From: JABFRJ01 sp033812735
Lineage (GTDB): Bacteria > Pseudomonadota > Alphaproteobacteria > Rhizobiales > Hyphomicrobiaceae
Length of the DNA: 28,752 nucleotides
NCBI GenBank assembly: GCA_033812735.1
Contig: JAPXTA010000060.1
Coordinates: 1 to 28,752, forward strand
Direction of reading: 5' to 3'
Part shown: positions 8,399 to 16,775 of the stretch, piece after piece
How positions within the stretch are numbered: position 1 is the stretch's first letter
Layout: each line of letters starts with the position of its first letter
Made by a program: the position numbers and the translations under genes
Notes under the pieces: model-generated
Seen by the model: only the letters and a program-made list of their open reading frames with translations
Told to the model about the DNA's origin: nothing
Database searches by the model: none

Positions 8399-8842
8399 TT
8401 GTCAGACCGCCGACCGCCAGAACAGCGAGCCGCCTACAAGTTCTTTCTCGATATCCCGACCCGATGGATGGACAACGACGTCTATGGGCACGTGAACAAC
8501 GTGGTCTACTATTCGTACTTCGATACGATCATCAATCGATACTTGATCGAGGCGGGCGGCTTTGATTTTCACAACGCTCCGGTGATTGGGATAACGCCTG
8601 AAACGTTTTGCCGCTTTCATCGGTCGTTTGCGTATCCGGAAGTGGTGGAGGCGGGGCTCAGGGTGGGCCGGCTCGGCTCCTCGTCGGTCCGCTACGAAGT
8701 GGGGCTGTTTGGACGAGGCGATGCGATCGCTCGCGCGGATGGCCATTTCGTCCATGTCTTCGTCGAGCGCGACAGCCAGAAGGCAACAGCGATTCCGCTG
8801 CAGATACGCCGCGCGCTCGAATCGATTGCGAGTGATCGGTAA
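8399..8842 (+). CDS. Acyl-CoA thioesterase, 4-hydroxybenzoyl-CoA thioesterase (hotdog) family
   Basis: This small hotdog-fold thioesterase (147 residues from the chosen start) cleaves acyl-CoA to free acid and CoA. The hallmark is TRWMDNDVYGHVNNVVYYSYF near the N-terminus, where the Asp-containing D-x-D-x-x-G-H-V-N-N element forms the active site in YbgC/4HBT proteins. I chose the TTG at 8399 because AGGAG lies six bases upstream and the length suits the family. An alternative TTG at 8354 would overlap the stop of the lactonase gene and add 15 residues, but it has a poorer ribosome-binding site. It is co-directional with the lactonase gene and probably co-transcribed. The acyl substrate is unknown. 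Confidence 0.87.
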   Translation: MSDRRPPEQRAAYKFFLDIPTRWMDNDVYGHVNNVVYYSYFDTIINRYLIEAGGFDFHNAPVIGITPETFCRFHRSFAYPEVVEAGLRVGRLGSSSVRYEVGLFGRGDAIARADGHFVHVFVERDSQKATAIPLQIRRALESIASDR

Positions 8843-8987
8843 CGTGCTTTGATTTGCGTCTGTGTGGCGAAACAGTGTCGCCGTGAGACGAAATGTGAGA
8901 CGCGACGAGCAGTCATTTGTCGAGGCTGGCCAGAATCAGAGAAACAGGAAGAGGTTTTCAACGGACATCTTTCGGGACACGAACACG

Positions 8988-9335
8988 ATGCGCATTTCTG
9001 CCCTTTCACTCGCTGCCGCTGCGCTGGTCGTGGCTGGGTCGAGCTTCGCGCCTGCTATCGCCGATGAGACCGGCCTCGCTTCGATGCATAGCTGGCGGAA
9101 AGTCGGAAAGAAGACCTGCTTCGTCGATCACTCGCATGCGGGTAGCGGCAATGGAGCGTCAAAGAAGGCCGCTGAAATGGCTGCGATCTCGTCTTGGGCG
9201 AGCTTCACGTCGCTGGAGTACGGCTCGTCCTGGGCCGATTTCCGCAACGCCGTTGCCAAGGAGATGCGTTGTGGTGCGAACGGCCCGGGATCTTGGTCGT
9301 GCAATCTCGACGCCATTCCCTGCCGTCCCTACTGA
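8988..9335 (+). CDS. Small secreted protein of unknown function with four cysteines
   Basis: This is a 115-residue protein with a clear Sec signal peptide (MRISALSLAAAALVVAGSSF, then an AxA site near ADE). The mature part has four cysteines (KKTCFVDH, EMRCGAN, WSCNLD, IPCRPY), enough for two disulfides in the periplasm, and an Ala/Ser-rich central region (ASKKAAEMAAISSWASF). The start is set by the signal peptide; a longer frame reaching back to 8862 encodes an implausible Arg-rich leader. A strong terminator follows. I do not recognise a named family. Confidence 0.75.
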   Translation: MRISALSLAAAALVVAGSSFAPAIADETGLASMHSWRKVGKKTCFVDHSHAGSGNGASKKAAEMAAISSWASFTSLEYGSSWADFRNAVAKEMRCGANGPGSWSCNLDAIPCRPY

Positions 9336-9370
9336 GTTCTACCGGCGCCTCGTGCGTCGACACGATGAGG

Positions 9371-9406
9371 GCCCGCTGCGCGCGTGCAGCGGGCTTTCGT
9401 CGTTTT
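9371..9406 (+). terminator. Rho-independent terminator
   Basis: A perfect 9-bp stem GCCCGCTGC (9371-9379) pairs with GCAGCGGGC (9386-9394) around a 6-nt loop, followed by TTTCGTCGTTTT. It ends the transcript of the small secreted protein and lies between two convergent genes. Confidence 0.85.
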
Positions 9407-9423
9407 AGTCTGTTGAAACCGCC

Positions 9424-10254
9424 TCAGCGAAAAACCCGGCCGAATAGGACACGCAGGATCGCGAACCCGTAACGGGCAACGACAACACGCAGGATCCAGC
9501 CGAACAGGCCCTTGCTTTGGAAACCGAGGATGCCGCCGATGATGCCGCGCACGACGGACCACAGCGTGCCGCCGCCAGCCGCGCCGCCGGGCAAGGGAAG
9601 AGGGGCATCGGCAGTGGTGCGGCCTCCGCGGCGGAGGATATCGGAGAGATCGCCGTAGGGGTTGTTGCCGCCGCCGGGCAGACCCGGCACATCGCCCGGG
9701 AGGGGGAGGGGGCTTGGCGGTAGATTGCCGCCGCCCTGCGGCATGCGCGGCATTTCCGGCATGCGTGGCAACTCGGGCATGCGCGTGTTGCCGCCGCTTT
9801 GACCGGACCCGCCCATCTTGCCGAGAATGTCGCCGATGCCGCCTTTGAACTGCTTCGACAAGGCGCCCATGAGCAAACTTGCAATGAAGGGGAGCATCAT
9901 CTTGATGACCCCCTCACTGACGCCGCTCGACAATGCTGCCTTTTCGGCGATAGCGCGGCTGCGATCCTTGGAACCCACAATGTGGCCGAGGATGGCGTTG
10001 CCATCATCGCGGACGGCCGTGTCGCCGATGGCGTTCGGCTGATCGAGGATCGCATCATGGCCCTGGCCCAGCGCATTGACGAGATCGGCCAGGCCGCCGC
10101 GCGAGAGCGTATTGCGCTCGATGCTTTCGCTGAGTTTTGGCACGACGGCCCGGACCACAGCTTCAGCTTCGGCCTGGCTTATGCCGAATGTCCGGCCGAG
10201 CTGGGCGAGCGCTTCGCCGTTCTGCGATGCTTTGAGAACGTCAACGATGTTCAT
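9424..10254 (-). CDS. DUF937 domain-containing protein
   Basis: This is a 276-residue protein. The N-terminal part (about 1-160) looks like the DUF937/YidB-type helical domain: MNIVDVLKASQNGEALAQLG, the LSRGGLADLVNALG element and the helical MMLPFIASLLMGALSKQF segment. A low-complexity linker rich in Pro, Gly and Met follows (about 160-225), with a MPELPR/MPEMPR/MPQ repeat. A hydrophobic, Arg-containing C-terminus (GIIGGILGF and WILRVVVARYGFAILRVLF) may sit on the membrane. The family has no firmly known function. GGAG lies upstream of the ATG. It is 77 bp downstream of the EPS transferase gene on the same strand and may be in its transcript. Confidence 0.82.
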   Translation of the reverse strand: MNIVDVLKASQNGEALAQLGRTFGISQAEAEAVVRAVVPKLSESIERNTLSRGGLADLVNALGQGHDAILDQPNAIGDTAVRDDGNAILGHIVGSKDRSRAIAEKAALSSGVSEGVIKMMLPFIASLLMGALSKQFKGGIGDILGKMGGSGQSGGNTRMPELPRMPEMPRMPQGGGNLPPSPLPLPGDVPGLPGGGNNPYGDLSDILRRGGRTTADAPLPLPGGAAGGGTLWSVVRGIIGGILGFQSKGLFGWILRVVVARYGFAILRVLFGRVFR

Positions 10255-10331
10255 GGATCGGCGCTCCGTGGACTACCCGTCAATGGGACGGGCCGTACAA
10301 CGAAAGCGCGATCGTTGCAAACATGCACGCG

Positions 10332-11792
10332 TCAGCGCGCATTGCGGAATGTCTTCGGCGACGCGACGGTCAAGAGCATGATGTACAAGTCGAACATCAG
10401 CGACCAGTTTTCGATGTAGTAGATATCGGCTTCGACACGGCGGCGCATTTTATCGACCGTGTCGGTCTCGCCGCGCAATCCATTGACCTGTGCCCAACCG
10501 GTGATGCCCGGTTTCATATTGAGGCGGCGCGGGTAGCCAAGAATGCGCTGCTCGTAATCTTCGTCATGAGCCACGGCGTGGGGGCGGGGGCCGACGAGGG
10601 ACATGTCGCCCTTCAGAACGTTGAAGAGCTGGGGCAGTTCGTCGAGGTTGGTGCGGCGCAGGAAGGCGCCAACGCGGGTGATGCGCGGATCGTTCTTCTT
10701 GGCCTGCTCGACGACCGATCCGTTATCCGCCGATGTCATCGAGCGGAACTTGTAGATGGTGAAGTGGCGGCGGTTGAAGCCAGTACGGTCCTGCTTGAAG
10801 AGCACGGGGCCGCCGGTATCGAGCCGGATCGCCAGCGCGATCAGCGCCATGAAGGGGGCTGCGAACAAGATGCAAACCAGCGAGCCTGCGACATCGAAGG
10901 CGCGCTTGCCGAGTGTCTGGAACGGGCTCAGGGGTAGTTCTGCGATCGATAACGTTGCGGCCGAGCCGACACGGCGGAGCGCGACGTCGTTGAAGCGGCT
11001 GACGATCTCGCCGGCGTCCAGATGGATCGCGACGGGGAGCTGCTCGAAGGCGGTCACGACGCGTTCGACGACGGAATGATCGTCGAGCCGGGCTGCAATG
11101 AGGACTTCGTCGGGTAGTAGAGCACGGGCCTTCACCACCGCTTGTTCGAGGGCTGCGGTCATGCCTTCGCCCGGGTGAGACATTTCGTTGAGCGGCAGAG
11201 GTGCCAAGGCGACAACCCGGACGCCGATCCGCTCGGTTTCGGAGCCGGTCGAGCGCATCCGGTCAGCCAGCGCGGCCGTCGCGGCTGGTGTGCCGATCAG
11301 CATCACCCGGCGGGGCGGAAGAATGCCTTCGCGCAAGCCGTAGATGACGCTTGTGCGGACACCGCTTTCTAGAGCGATCATCGCCATCAGCCCCGCGATG
11401 TAGAATGTCGCGACGATGACGCGCGACATGTCCGTCGATGTCTGCGTGAGGAAGAGAAGTGTCAGGATCGCGAGAAAGGCGGCGTTCCAGGACATGAAGA
11501 TGCGCTGGGGTCTGCGGCCGCTCGCGAGGTAGGCGGGTATCGTGTACTCGCCGCGGACTAGAAATGGGACGGCATAAAAGAGACCGGCGGCGGCGCCAAA
11601 CGCGGCCTGCAGACCCGGACGGCCGACGTTGCCGTAGGCCAAGTACTGGTAAACGATGCCGATGGCGCTCGCGACGGCTGCGGTTGTCACGCAGCCGAGC
11701 AGGATCGCGATCGTTCCGACAGCAAGGTTGCTCATTCGGAATTGCGATACGTCGACGTAGGCCTGAGAGGCCAATCTCTCGCGGCCGCTCAT
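10332..11792 (-). CDS. Exopolysaccharide polyprenyl-phosphate sugar-1-phosphate transferase (WcaJ/ExoY type)
   Basis: This 486-residue integral membrane enzyme starts polysaccharide repeat-unit assembly by moving a hexose-1-phosphate from a nucleotide sugar to undecaprenyl phosphate. Several N-terminal helices (NLAVGTIAILLGCVTTAAVAS and others) come first. A Rossmann-like nucleotide-binding region (PPRRVMLIGTPAATAALADR) is next. The C-terminal bacterial sugar transferase domain has KRAFDVAGSLVCIL, the FTIYKFRSM element, RTNLDELPQLFNVLKGDMSL, VGPRPHA and KPGITGWAQVNGLRGE. AAGGAT lies upstream of the chosen ATG; a longer frame to 12011 has no domain support. It is divergent from the Wzz-like gene, so the two likely serve one exopolysaccharide. 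The sugar cannot be read from sequence. Confidence 0.93.
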   Translation of the reverse strand: MSGRERLASQAYVDVSQFRMSNLAVGTIAILLGCVTTAAVASAIGIVYQYLAYGNVGRPGLQAAFGAAAGLFYAVPFLVRGEYTIPAYLASGRRPQRIFMSWNAAFLAILTLLFLTQTSTDMSRVIVATFYIAGLMAMIALESGVRTSVIYGLREGILPPRRVMLIGTPAATAALADRMRSTGSETERIGVRVVALAPLPLNEMSHPGEGMTAALEQAVVKARALLPDEVLIAARLDDHSVVERVVTAFEQLPVAIHLDAGEIVSRFNDVALRRVGSAATLSIAELPLSPFQTLGKRAFDVAGSLVCILFAAPFMALIALAIRLDTGGPVLFKQDRTGFNRRHFTIYKFRSMTSADNGSVVEQAKKNDPRITRVGAFLRRTNLDELPQLFNVLKGDMSLVGPRPHAVAHDEDYEQRILGYPRRLNMKPGITGWAQVNGLRGETDTVDKMRRRVEADIYYIENWSLMFDLYIMLLTVASPKTFRNAR

Positions 11793-12050
11793 AGCGAGAG
11801 ATCCTTGGCGTAGCGAGACGGTTGGGTGGCGGTCACGGCAGCGTGGTCCCCTCGAACACTGGTTCTGTGCGTTGGATGCAAGATCCGTGTCAGTCCGCTT
11901 GATGGTCCCTCTAGGCACGGAACTTGCTGCCCCGGGGTCCGCCAGCGGAGCAGCAATCCGGTGGTTAATGCGTAGTCTGCCGTTTGGTTCGAATGCCAGC
12001 GGCGACTGCATCGAAAGTTAATGCCGCATTTTGCGGCAGGAGAGGCACAC
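11793..12050. promoter_or_regulatory. Divergent intergenic region between EPS transferase and Wzz-like genes
   Basis: This 258-bp gap should hold both exopolysaccharide promoters. A perfect 7-bp inverted repeat, TGCCGCA (12022-12028) and TGCGGCA (12032-12038) with a TTT loop, ends directly before the AGGAGAGG ribosome-binding site (12038-12045) of the plus-strand gene. I found no convincing sigma-70 pair. Confidence 0.4.
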
Positions 12051-14294
12051 GTGTCGCAAACGTCGTGGCCGGCAGCGCGGCCGCCGATCAGCATGGCAAA
12101 GGCGCGCGCCGTCTCATTGAATGTCGTCGCGGGAGCGGGGGCGCGGGGCTCCGCCAGCGATGCGCCTGCAGGTGTCGACATCGCAACGGTGATACGGTTC
12201 GTCCGGGAGAACATCGTTTCGCTCATCCTCGGACTTCTCGTCGCCTGGTTGTGCGGTCTTGCCTATCTTGCCGTCGCCAAACCCCTCTATACCGCGACTA
12301 GCGCGATCTTCGTGGAGCCGCGGTCGCGCAAGGTCGTCAATGACGAGGTCGCGCCGAGCGGGATCGGTAACGACATCGCGCTGTTTGAAAGCCAAGTGTC
12401 GATCATCGGGTCGGATTCGATCCTTCGGCGTGTCGTAACGTCGCTCAACCTCGACAAGGATCCGGAATTTGCGCCGCCGCTCGGCTCTTCGACCGGCGTC
12501 ACAGGCGCTCTGCGTGAGAGGTTGCTGGGGCCGCGTCCAGTGCTCGACGAAGTGACCCGCGCCGTCGACAATCTTTCGAAGCAAATTCGGGTGCGGCGCG
12601 CGCAGAACACGTACGTCGTCAATGTCGACGTGACGACAGAGAACGCCGTTAAGTCGGCAAAGATCGCCAACAGCATTCTTCAGGCGTATCAAGATGACCA
12701 GACGGACGCGAAGAACGACGTCGCGGCACGCGCAAACGCGCTGATCGATTCCAGGCTTGGCGAGCTGCGTGAGCAGGTACGCCGCGCCGAGATTGCGGCC
12801 GACGAGTTCAAGCGGGCGAACAGGATCGTGACATCGGAGGGCGGTTTGCTCAACGAGCAGCAGCTGACCCGTCTCAATACGGAACTCGTCGCGGTACGTT
12901 CGCAGGTTGCAACGTCGAAGGCGCGACTTGAGGAGCTCAACGCGACACTCCGGCGTGGCGTCAGCCCAGAGGCGTTGCCGGAGGCGATGTCGTCGCCGAC
13001 GATCCAGCGCCTCAAAGACCAGTACGCAGCCGTCGCGCGCCGGGAAGCGGCGTTGTCGAGCCAGTTGCAGGCGCGCCACCCGGTCATGGCCGATATCCGC
13101 GCACAAGTCGCATCGATCCGCTTGCAGATCACGGCCGAGCTGCAGCGTATCGTGTCGCAGACAAACAACGAGTATCAACTTGCCGCCGGCCGGGAGCGCG
13201 AGATCGAGCGGACCCTGACGAAGTCCCAAGGCGAGGTCGCCGAGACGACGACCGCACAAATCAAGCTGCGCGAGTTGGAGCGGGAGGCCGATGCCAGCCG
13301 GGAGGTGCTTCGTGCGTTCTTGTCGCGAGCGAAGGAGACGCAAGAGCAGCAGAATATCAGCGTCGCGGATGCGCGGGTCATTACGCCGGCTGCGATCCCG
13401 CCGCGGGCATCGAGCCCGAAGGCGCTCGTGGTAATGGCGCTCTCGACCATCGGCGGGCTTGGATTGGGCCTAGCGGCCGCTTGGATGCGTAGCGGGCTCG
13501 CTCTGCCAGGTGCGGCGGGCCAACGGCTCGTTCTCGATGGCGATCCCTCGCCGATGCGGGTGCTCGGGAGCATTCCCCGTCTCGCAAAGCATGCTCGCGG
13601 CATGCGGCGCCGCCGCGGTGCTCTTGGGGCGACATTGGAAGAGGCGATGGGTGCGGTGGCCGGCGATGGAAACGCGGCTGATACGTCATTCAAGAGTGCG
13701 GTGGACCGGATCGCATCGCGGCTGCGGAACATGAATCGCTCGCAAGCCCCACAGGTGGTCTTGCTGGTATCTTCTGCACCGCGCGCGGGCACGACCTTCT
13801 CGGCATTCTCGCTCGCCTATGCGCAGGCACTCGGCGGCGAAAAGGCGCTGCTGATCGACGCCGCTTCGGCCGATCCGGCTTTGTCGAACCAGTTCGCGGG
13901 AGATATCCGGCAGGACCATCCTTGCGTGCTCGATAGCAAGGATCATCTTCTCGAGTTGACGTCACGCGATGCGCAGTCGGGATTGTCGTTCCTGCCGATC
14001 GCGCTTGCAGATCTGAGGACACTGACGATGACCCAGCGCATGCGGCTGGCAAGCGGCATCGGCAAGATTGCTGCCGATTTCGATGTCGTCGTTGTGGATG
14101 GCGGGTCGATCGCAGAAGACGAGGCGATCGCGGCGCTGGTGCCGATGGCATCGCAGGTGGTTGTCGTCGCGCCGGACGGCGGTCTCGATCTCGTAAGGGC
14201 GCGCGACATTGTCGACGTTCTGCAGGTGCCGCCGGAGCGGCTGGCTGGTATTCTGCTCACCATGACCGACGCCGCGAGCGACAAGTCTCGCTGA
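12051..14294 (+). CDS. Polysaccharide co-polymerase (Wzz/GNVR) with degenerate tyrosine-kinase-like domain
   Basis: This 747-residue inner-membrane protein is predicted to control chain length and export of exopolysaccharide. The Wzz domain begins with the first membrane helix (SLILGLLVAWLCGLAYLAVA) and a conserved YTATSAIFVEPR. A long periplasmic coiled coil follows, and a GNVR-like part leads to the second helix (ALVVMALSTIGGLGLGLAAAW, about 460-480). The cytoplasmic domain resembles BY-kinases, with LLIDAAS (Walker A' like) and FDVVVVDGGS (Walker B like). The P-loop, however, reads SSAPRAGTTFS (about 574-584) and lacks the usual GK(S/T) lysine, and the C-terminus has no tyrosine cluster. 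I chose the GTG start because AGGAGAGG precedes it; the ATG at 12021 has no such site. Confidence 0.9.
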   Translation: MSQTSWPAARPPISMAKARAVSLNVVAGAGARGSASDAPAGVDIATVIRFVRENIVSLILGLLVAWLCGLAYLAVAKPLYTATSAIFVEPRSRKVVNDEVAPSGIGNDIALFESQVSIIGSDSILRRVVTSLNLDKDPEFAPPLGSSTGVTGALRERLLGPRPVLDEVTRAVDNLSKQIRVRRAQNTYVVNVDVTTENAVKSAKIANSILQAYQDDQTDAKNDVAARANALIDSRLGELREQVRRAEIAADEFKRANRIVTSEGGLLNEQQLTRLNTELVAVRSQVATSKARLEELNATLRRGVSPEALPEAMSSPTIQRLKDQYAAVARREAALSSQLQARHPVMADIRAQVASIRLQITAELQRIVSQTNNEYQLAAGREREIERTLTKSQGEVAETTTAQIKLRELEREADASREVLRAFLSRAKETQEQQNISVADARVITPAAIPPRASSPKALVVMALSTIGGLGLGLAAAWMRSGLALPGAAGQRLVLDGDPSPMRVLGSIPRLAKHARGMRRRRGALGATLEEAMGAVAGDGNAADTSFKSAVDRIASRLRNMNRSQAPQVVLLVSSAPRAGTTFSAFSLAYAQALGGEKALLIDAASADPALSNQFAGDIRQDHPCVLDSKDHLLELTSRDAQSGLSFLPIALADLRTLTMTQRMRLASGIGKIAADFDVVVVDGGSIAEDEAIAALVPMASQVVVVAPDGGLDLVRARDIVDVLQVPPERLAGILLTMTDAASDKSR

Positions 14295-14364
14295 ACCAGA
14301 AGGCTGGGCAAGGCCGGTCAGGTCGCCTATAGCGGATGCAACGCTATTGCTTCGCGAGATGCCG

Positions 14365-15714
14365 ATGCCGACGCTGCTCGTCAAAAACGCCCATGTCCTC
14401 GTTACGATGGACGATGAGCGGCGTGAGATCGCAGACGGCGCTGTGTTTGCGCGCGATGGTGTGATCGAACAGGCAGGCGCTACCGCCGATCTTCCTTCAA
14501 AGGCCGACGAGGTGATCGACGCGAGCGATTGCGTGGTGCTCCCGGGCCTCGTCAATACCCACCATCATCTGTTTCAGACGCTGACGCGAGCGGTTCCCGC
14601 CGCACAAGACGCTGCTCTGTTCGGCTGGCTGACAACGCTTTATCCGATCTGGCGCAAGCTCGGGCCGGAGCACATTTATGCCTCCGCGACGATCGGTTTG
14701 GCGGAGCTGGCGCTCAGCGGCTGCACCTGCTCCTCGGATCACCTCTATCTCTTTCCGAACGGGGCCAAGCTCGACGATGAGATCGCGGCGGCTCGTGCGC
14801 TCGGGGTGCGTTTCACCGCGACGCGGGGTTCGATGAGCATAGGGCAGTCGCAGGGCGGTCTGCCTCCCGACAGTGTGGTCGAGGCTGAAGACGCCATCCT
14901 CGCGGATTGCGAGCGGGTGGTCGATGCGTTTCACGACCCAAATGCTCACGCCATGGTGCAGGTGGCGATCGCGCCCTGTTCGCCATTCTCGGTTTCGCGC
15001 GAGTTGATGCGCGATGCAGCGATCTTGGCGCGGAAGAAGGGTGTTCGCCTGCACACGCATCTTGCCGAGAACGACGAGGACATCGCCTATTCGCTCGAGA
15101 AGTTCGGCGTGCGGCCCGGACAGTATGCCGAGGACCTAGGGTGGACCGGCGAGGACGTTTGGCATGCACACTGCGTGAAGCTCGATGCGCAGGAGATCGC
15201 GTTGTTTGGGCGCACGGGGACTGGGGTTGCGCATTGCCCATGTTCTAATATGCGGCTTGCGAGTGGGGTGCTGCCACTGCGGGCGGTGTTGCACGCGGGT
15301 GTGCCGGTCGGTCTCGGTGTAGACGGGTCGGCATCAAACGATAGCGGTCACCTGTTGAACGAGGCGCGGCAAGCCATGCTGCTGCAACGCGTCGGTGGCG
15401 ATGCGGGGGCACTGTCGGCGCGGCAGGCCCTGGAGATTGCCACGCGGGGAGGAGCACGAGTGCTCGGCCGGAAGGATATCGGCTATCTGGCGCCCGGCAT
15501 GGCCGCCGATTTGGCGATTTTCGATCTCAACCAGGTCGAATTGGCAGGGGCCGATTGGGACCCGGTGGCAGGGTTGCTCTTCTGCGGTCCCGTCAAGACG
15601 CGCGACACGATCGTCGCCGGGCGCGCGATCGTCCGGCATGGGCGCGTGACGACCATCGATTTGCCTTCGGCGATCCGCCGCCATAGGGCGCTCGCGCGCG
15701 GGCTTGCCGCCTGA
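14365..15714 (+). CDS. Amidohydrolase family deaminase (8-oxoguanine deaminase type, COG0402)
   Basis: This roughly 449-residue metal-dependent cytosolic deaminase belongs to the subtype VII amidohydrolases. Metal and catalytic residues are visible: NTHHHLFQTLTRA (His about 66-68), HTHLAEN (230-236), HAHC (267-270) and GVDGSASND (Asp about 320). The C-terminus has the usual LAPGMAADLAIFDL. The GLGVDGSASNDSGHLLNEARQ region resembles enzymes annotated as 8-oxoguanine deaminase, but AtzB/TrzN-like, isoxanthopterin or other N-heterocycle deaminases share these motifs, so the substrate is not certain. The start is ambiguous: ATGs at 14359 and 14365 and a TTG at 14347 are in frame, and 14365 has the best-spaced weak GAG. 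It heads a co-directional run with two AEC carriers and a monooxygenase. Confidence 0.88.
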   Translation: MPTLLVKNAHVLVTMDDERREIADGAVFARDGVIEQAGATADLPSKADEVIDASDCVVLPGLVNTHHHLFQTLTRAVPAAQDAALFGWLTTLYPIWRKLGPEHIYASATIGLAELALSGCTCSSDHLYLFPNGAKLDDEIAAARALGVRFTATRGSMSIGQSQGGLPPDSVVEAEDAILADCERVVDAFHDPNAHAMVQVAIAPCSPFSVSRELMRDAAILARKKGVRLHTHLAENDEDIAYSLEKFGVRPGQYAEDLGWTGEDVWHAHCVKLDAQEIALFGRTGTGVAHCPCSNMRLASGVLPLRAVLHAGVPVGLGVDGSASNDSGHLLNEARQAMLLQRVGGDAGALSARQALEIATRGGARVLGRKDIGYLAPGMAADLAIFDLNQVELAGADWDPVAGLLFCGPVKTRDTIVAGRAIVRHGRVTTIDLPSAIRRHRALARGLAA

Positions 15715-15827
15715 GCACGGGGCACATGCAGGGCCGGTTCTTGCTTTGAGCGAGGCGACGCCGTAACCCGGGACGTGCGGCGCGTCGTTCTGGATGCCGC
15801 AATACTTCCAGTCTCGGCACCGATCGC

Positions 15828-16775
15828 ATGTCAGCCGTCATCTCGACCATTGGCCCGGTCTTCGGGCTCATCGCGCTCGGCTATTTCGGCCGGCGGTTCG
15901 GCTTGCTCGGCGAAGCGGCCGTGCGTGGACTGCCGGACTTCATCTTCCGCCTAGCGATGCCGGTGATGCTGTTTCGTACGATCGGCAACGCGAAGCTGCC
16001 CGATGTGGCGCCATTCGAAATTCTCCTGAGCTTCTATGGCGCGATCGCGGCGGCGTGGCTTGCTGCGACGCTGCTGACGCTCAAGCCGCTCGGCCGCCCA
16101 CTCGAAGACAGCGCGGGGATCGCGATGGCGGCGGCGTTCTCAAATAGCGTCAACATCGGATTGCCGATCACGCTGGCGCATTTCGGGCCGAAGGCGGCGC
16201 CGGTATTGGCGCTCATTATCCTGACCGACAGCGCGGTGCTCTGGCTTGCGGCGACGGTCCACTATGCGGCGACAGAGCCTGGCGAGCGTGCCTCCCTCGG
16301 CGGGTTGATCGGCAATCTCGTACTGCGCTTGTCGACGAACCCCATCATCATCGGTTGTGTCGCGGGGTTGGTCTGGCAGCTCGGCGGCTGGAGCTTCCCG
16401 GCCGTTGTCAACACGATGATCGATATGCTCGCAGCAGCGGCCATCCCGGGTGCGCTGGTCGCTATGGGGCTTGCGCTTTCGAGCTACTCGCTGTCCGGGC
16501 AGATGCCGAGCGTCGTCGCCATCACGGTGCTCAAGCTCGTGATCATGCCGCTGGTGGCGTATCTCATTGCATCGAAGCTGCTCGGCTTGCCGCCGCTCGA
16601 AGCCGGCGTCGTGACGTTGCTTGCTGGCATGCCGGTCGGAGCGAATGCCTATCTGTTTGCTGCGAGCTACGACAGGGCGCCTGCTGCGGTGTCGGGTGCG
16701 ATCGCGCTGTCCACGCCACTGGCCGTCGTTACGCTCTCGGCACTGCTCATTCTTCTCGGGGATGCGCCGCGATGA
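15828..16775 (+). CDS. AEC family transporter (auxin efflux carrier/malonate permease family), first copy
   Basis: This 315-residue polytopic inner-membrane carrier has about ten hydrophobic segments. Family features are GPVFGLIALGYFGRR at the N-terminus, LAMPVMLFRTI, the broken-helix element AFSNSVNIGLPI, and in the second half AIPGALVAMGLALSSYSL and AGMPVGANAYLFA. AEC proteins move organic anions; bacterial members include MdcF-type malonate carriers, and direction and substrate vary. The gene starts 113 bp after the deaminase and its stop overlaps the start of a second AEC gene (ATGA). Confidence 0.92.
   Translation: MSAVISTIGPVFGLIALGYFGRRFGLLGEAAVRGLPDFIFRLAMPVMLFRTIGNAKLPDVAPFEILLSFYGAIAAAWLAATLLTLKPLGRPLEDSAGIAMAAAFSNSVNIGLPITLAHFGPKAAPVLALIILTDSAVLWLAATVHYAATEPGERASLGGLIGNLVLRLSTNPIIIGCVAGLVWQLGGWSFPAVVNTMIDMLAAAAIPGALVAMGLALSSYSLSGQMPSVVAITVLKLVIMPLVAYLIASKLLGLPPLEAGVVTLLAGMPVGANAYLFAASYDRAPAAVSGAIALSTPLAVVTLSALLILLGDAPR

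Noticed and set aside
11793..12011. A longer N-terminus for the EPS sugar transferase
   Set aside because: The added 73 residues are Arg-rich and unlike the family, and AAGGAT precedes the ATG at 11792.
12114..13343. A 409-codon open frame on the minus strand inside the Wzz-like gene
   Set aside because: It is rich in Arg, His and Asp with no recognisable domain; it is an antisense shadow in high-GC DNA of a gene with strong family motifs.
16355..16771. A longer N-terminus for the second AEC carrier
   Set aside because: This stretch overlaps the first AEC gene out of frame and encodes an Arg/Cys/His-rich sequence unlike a membrane carrier; the ATG at 16772 gives the conserved start.
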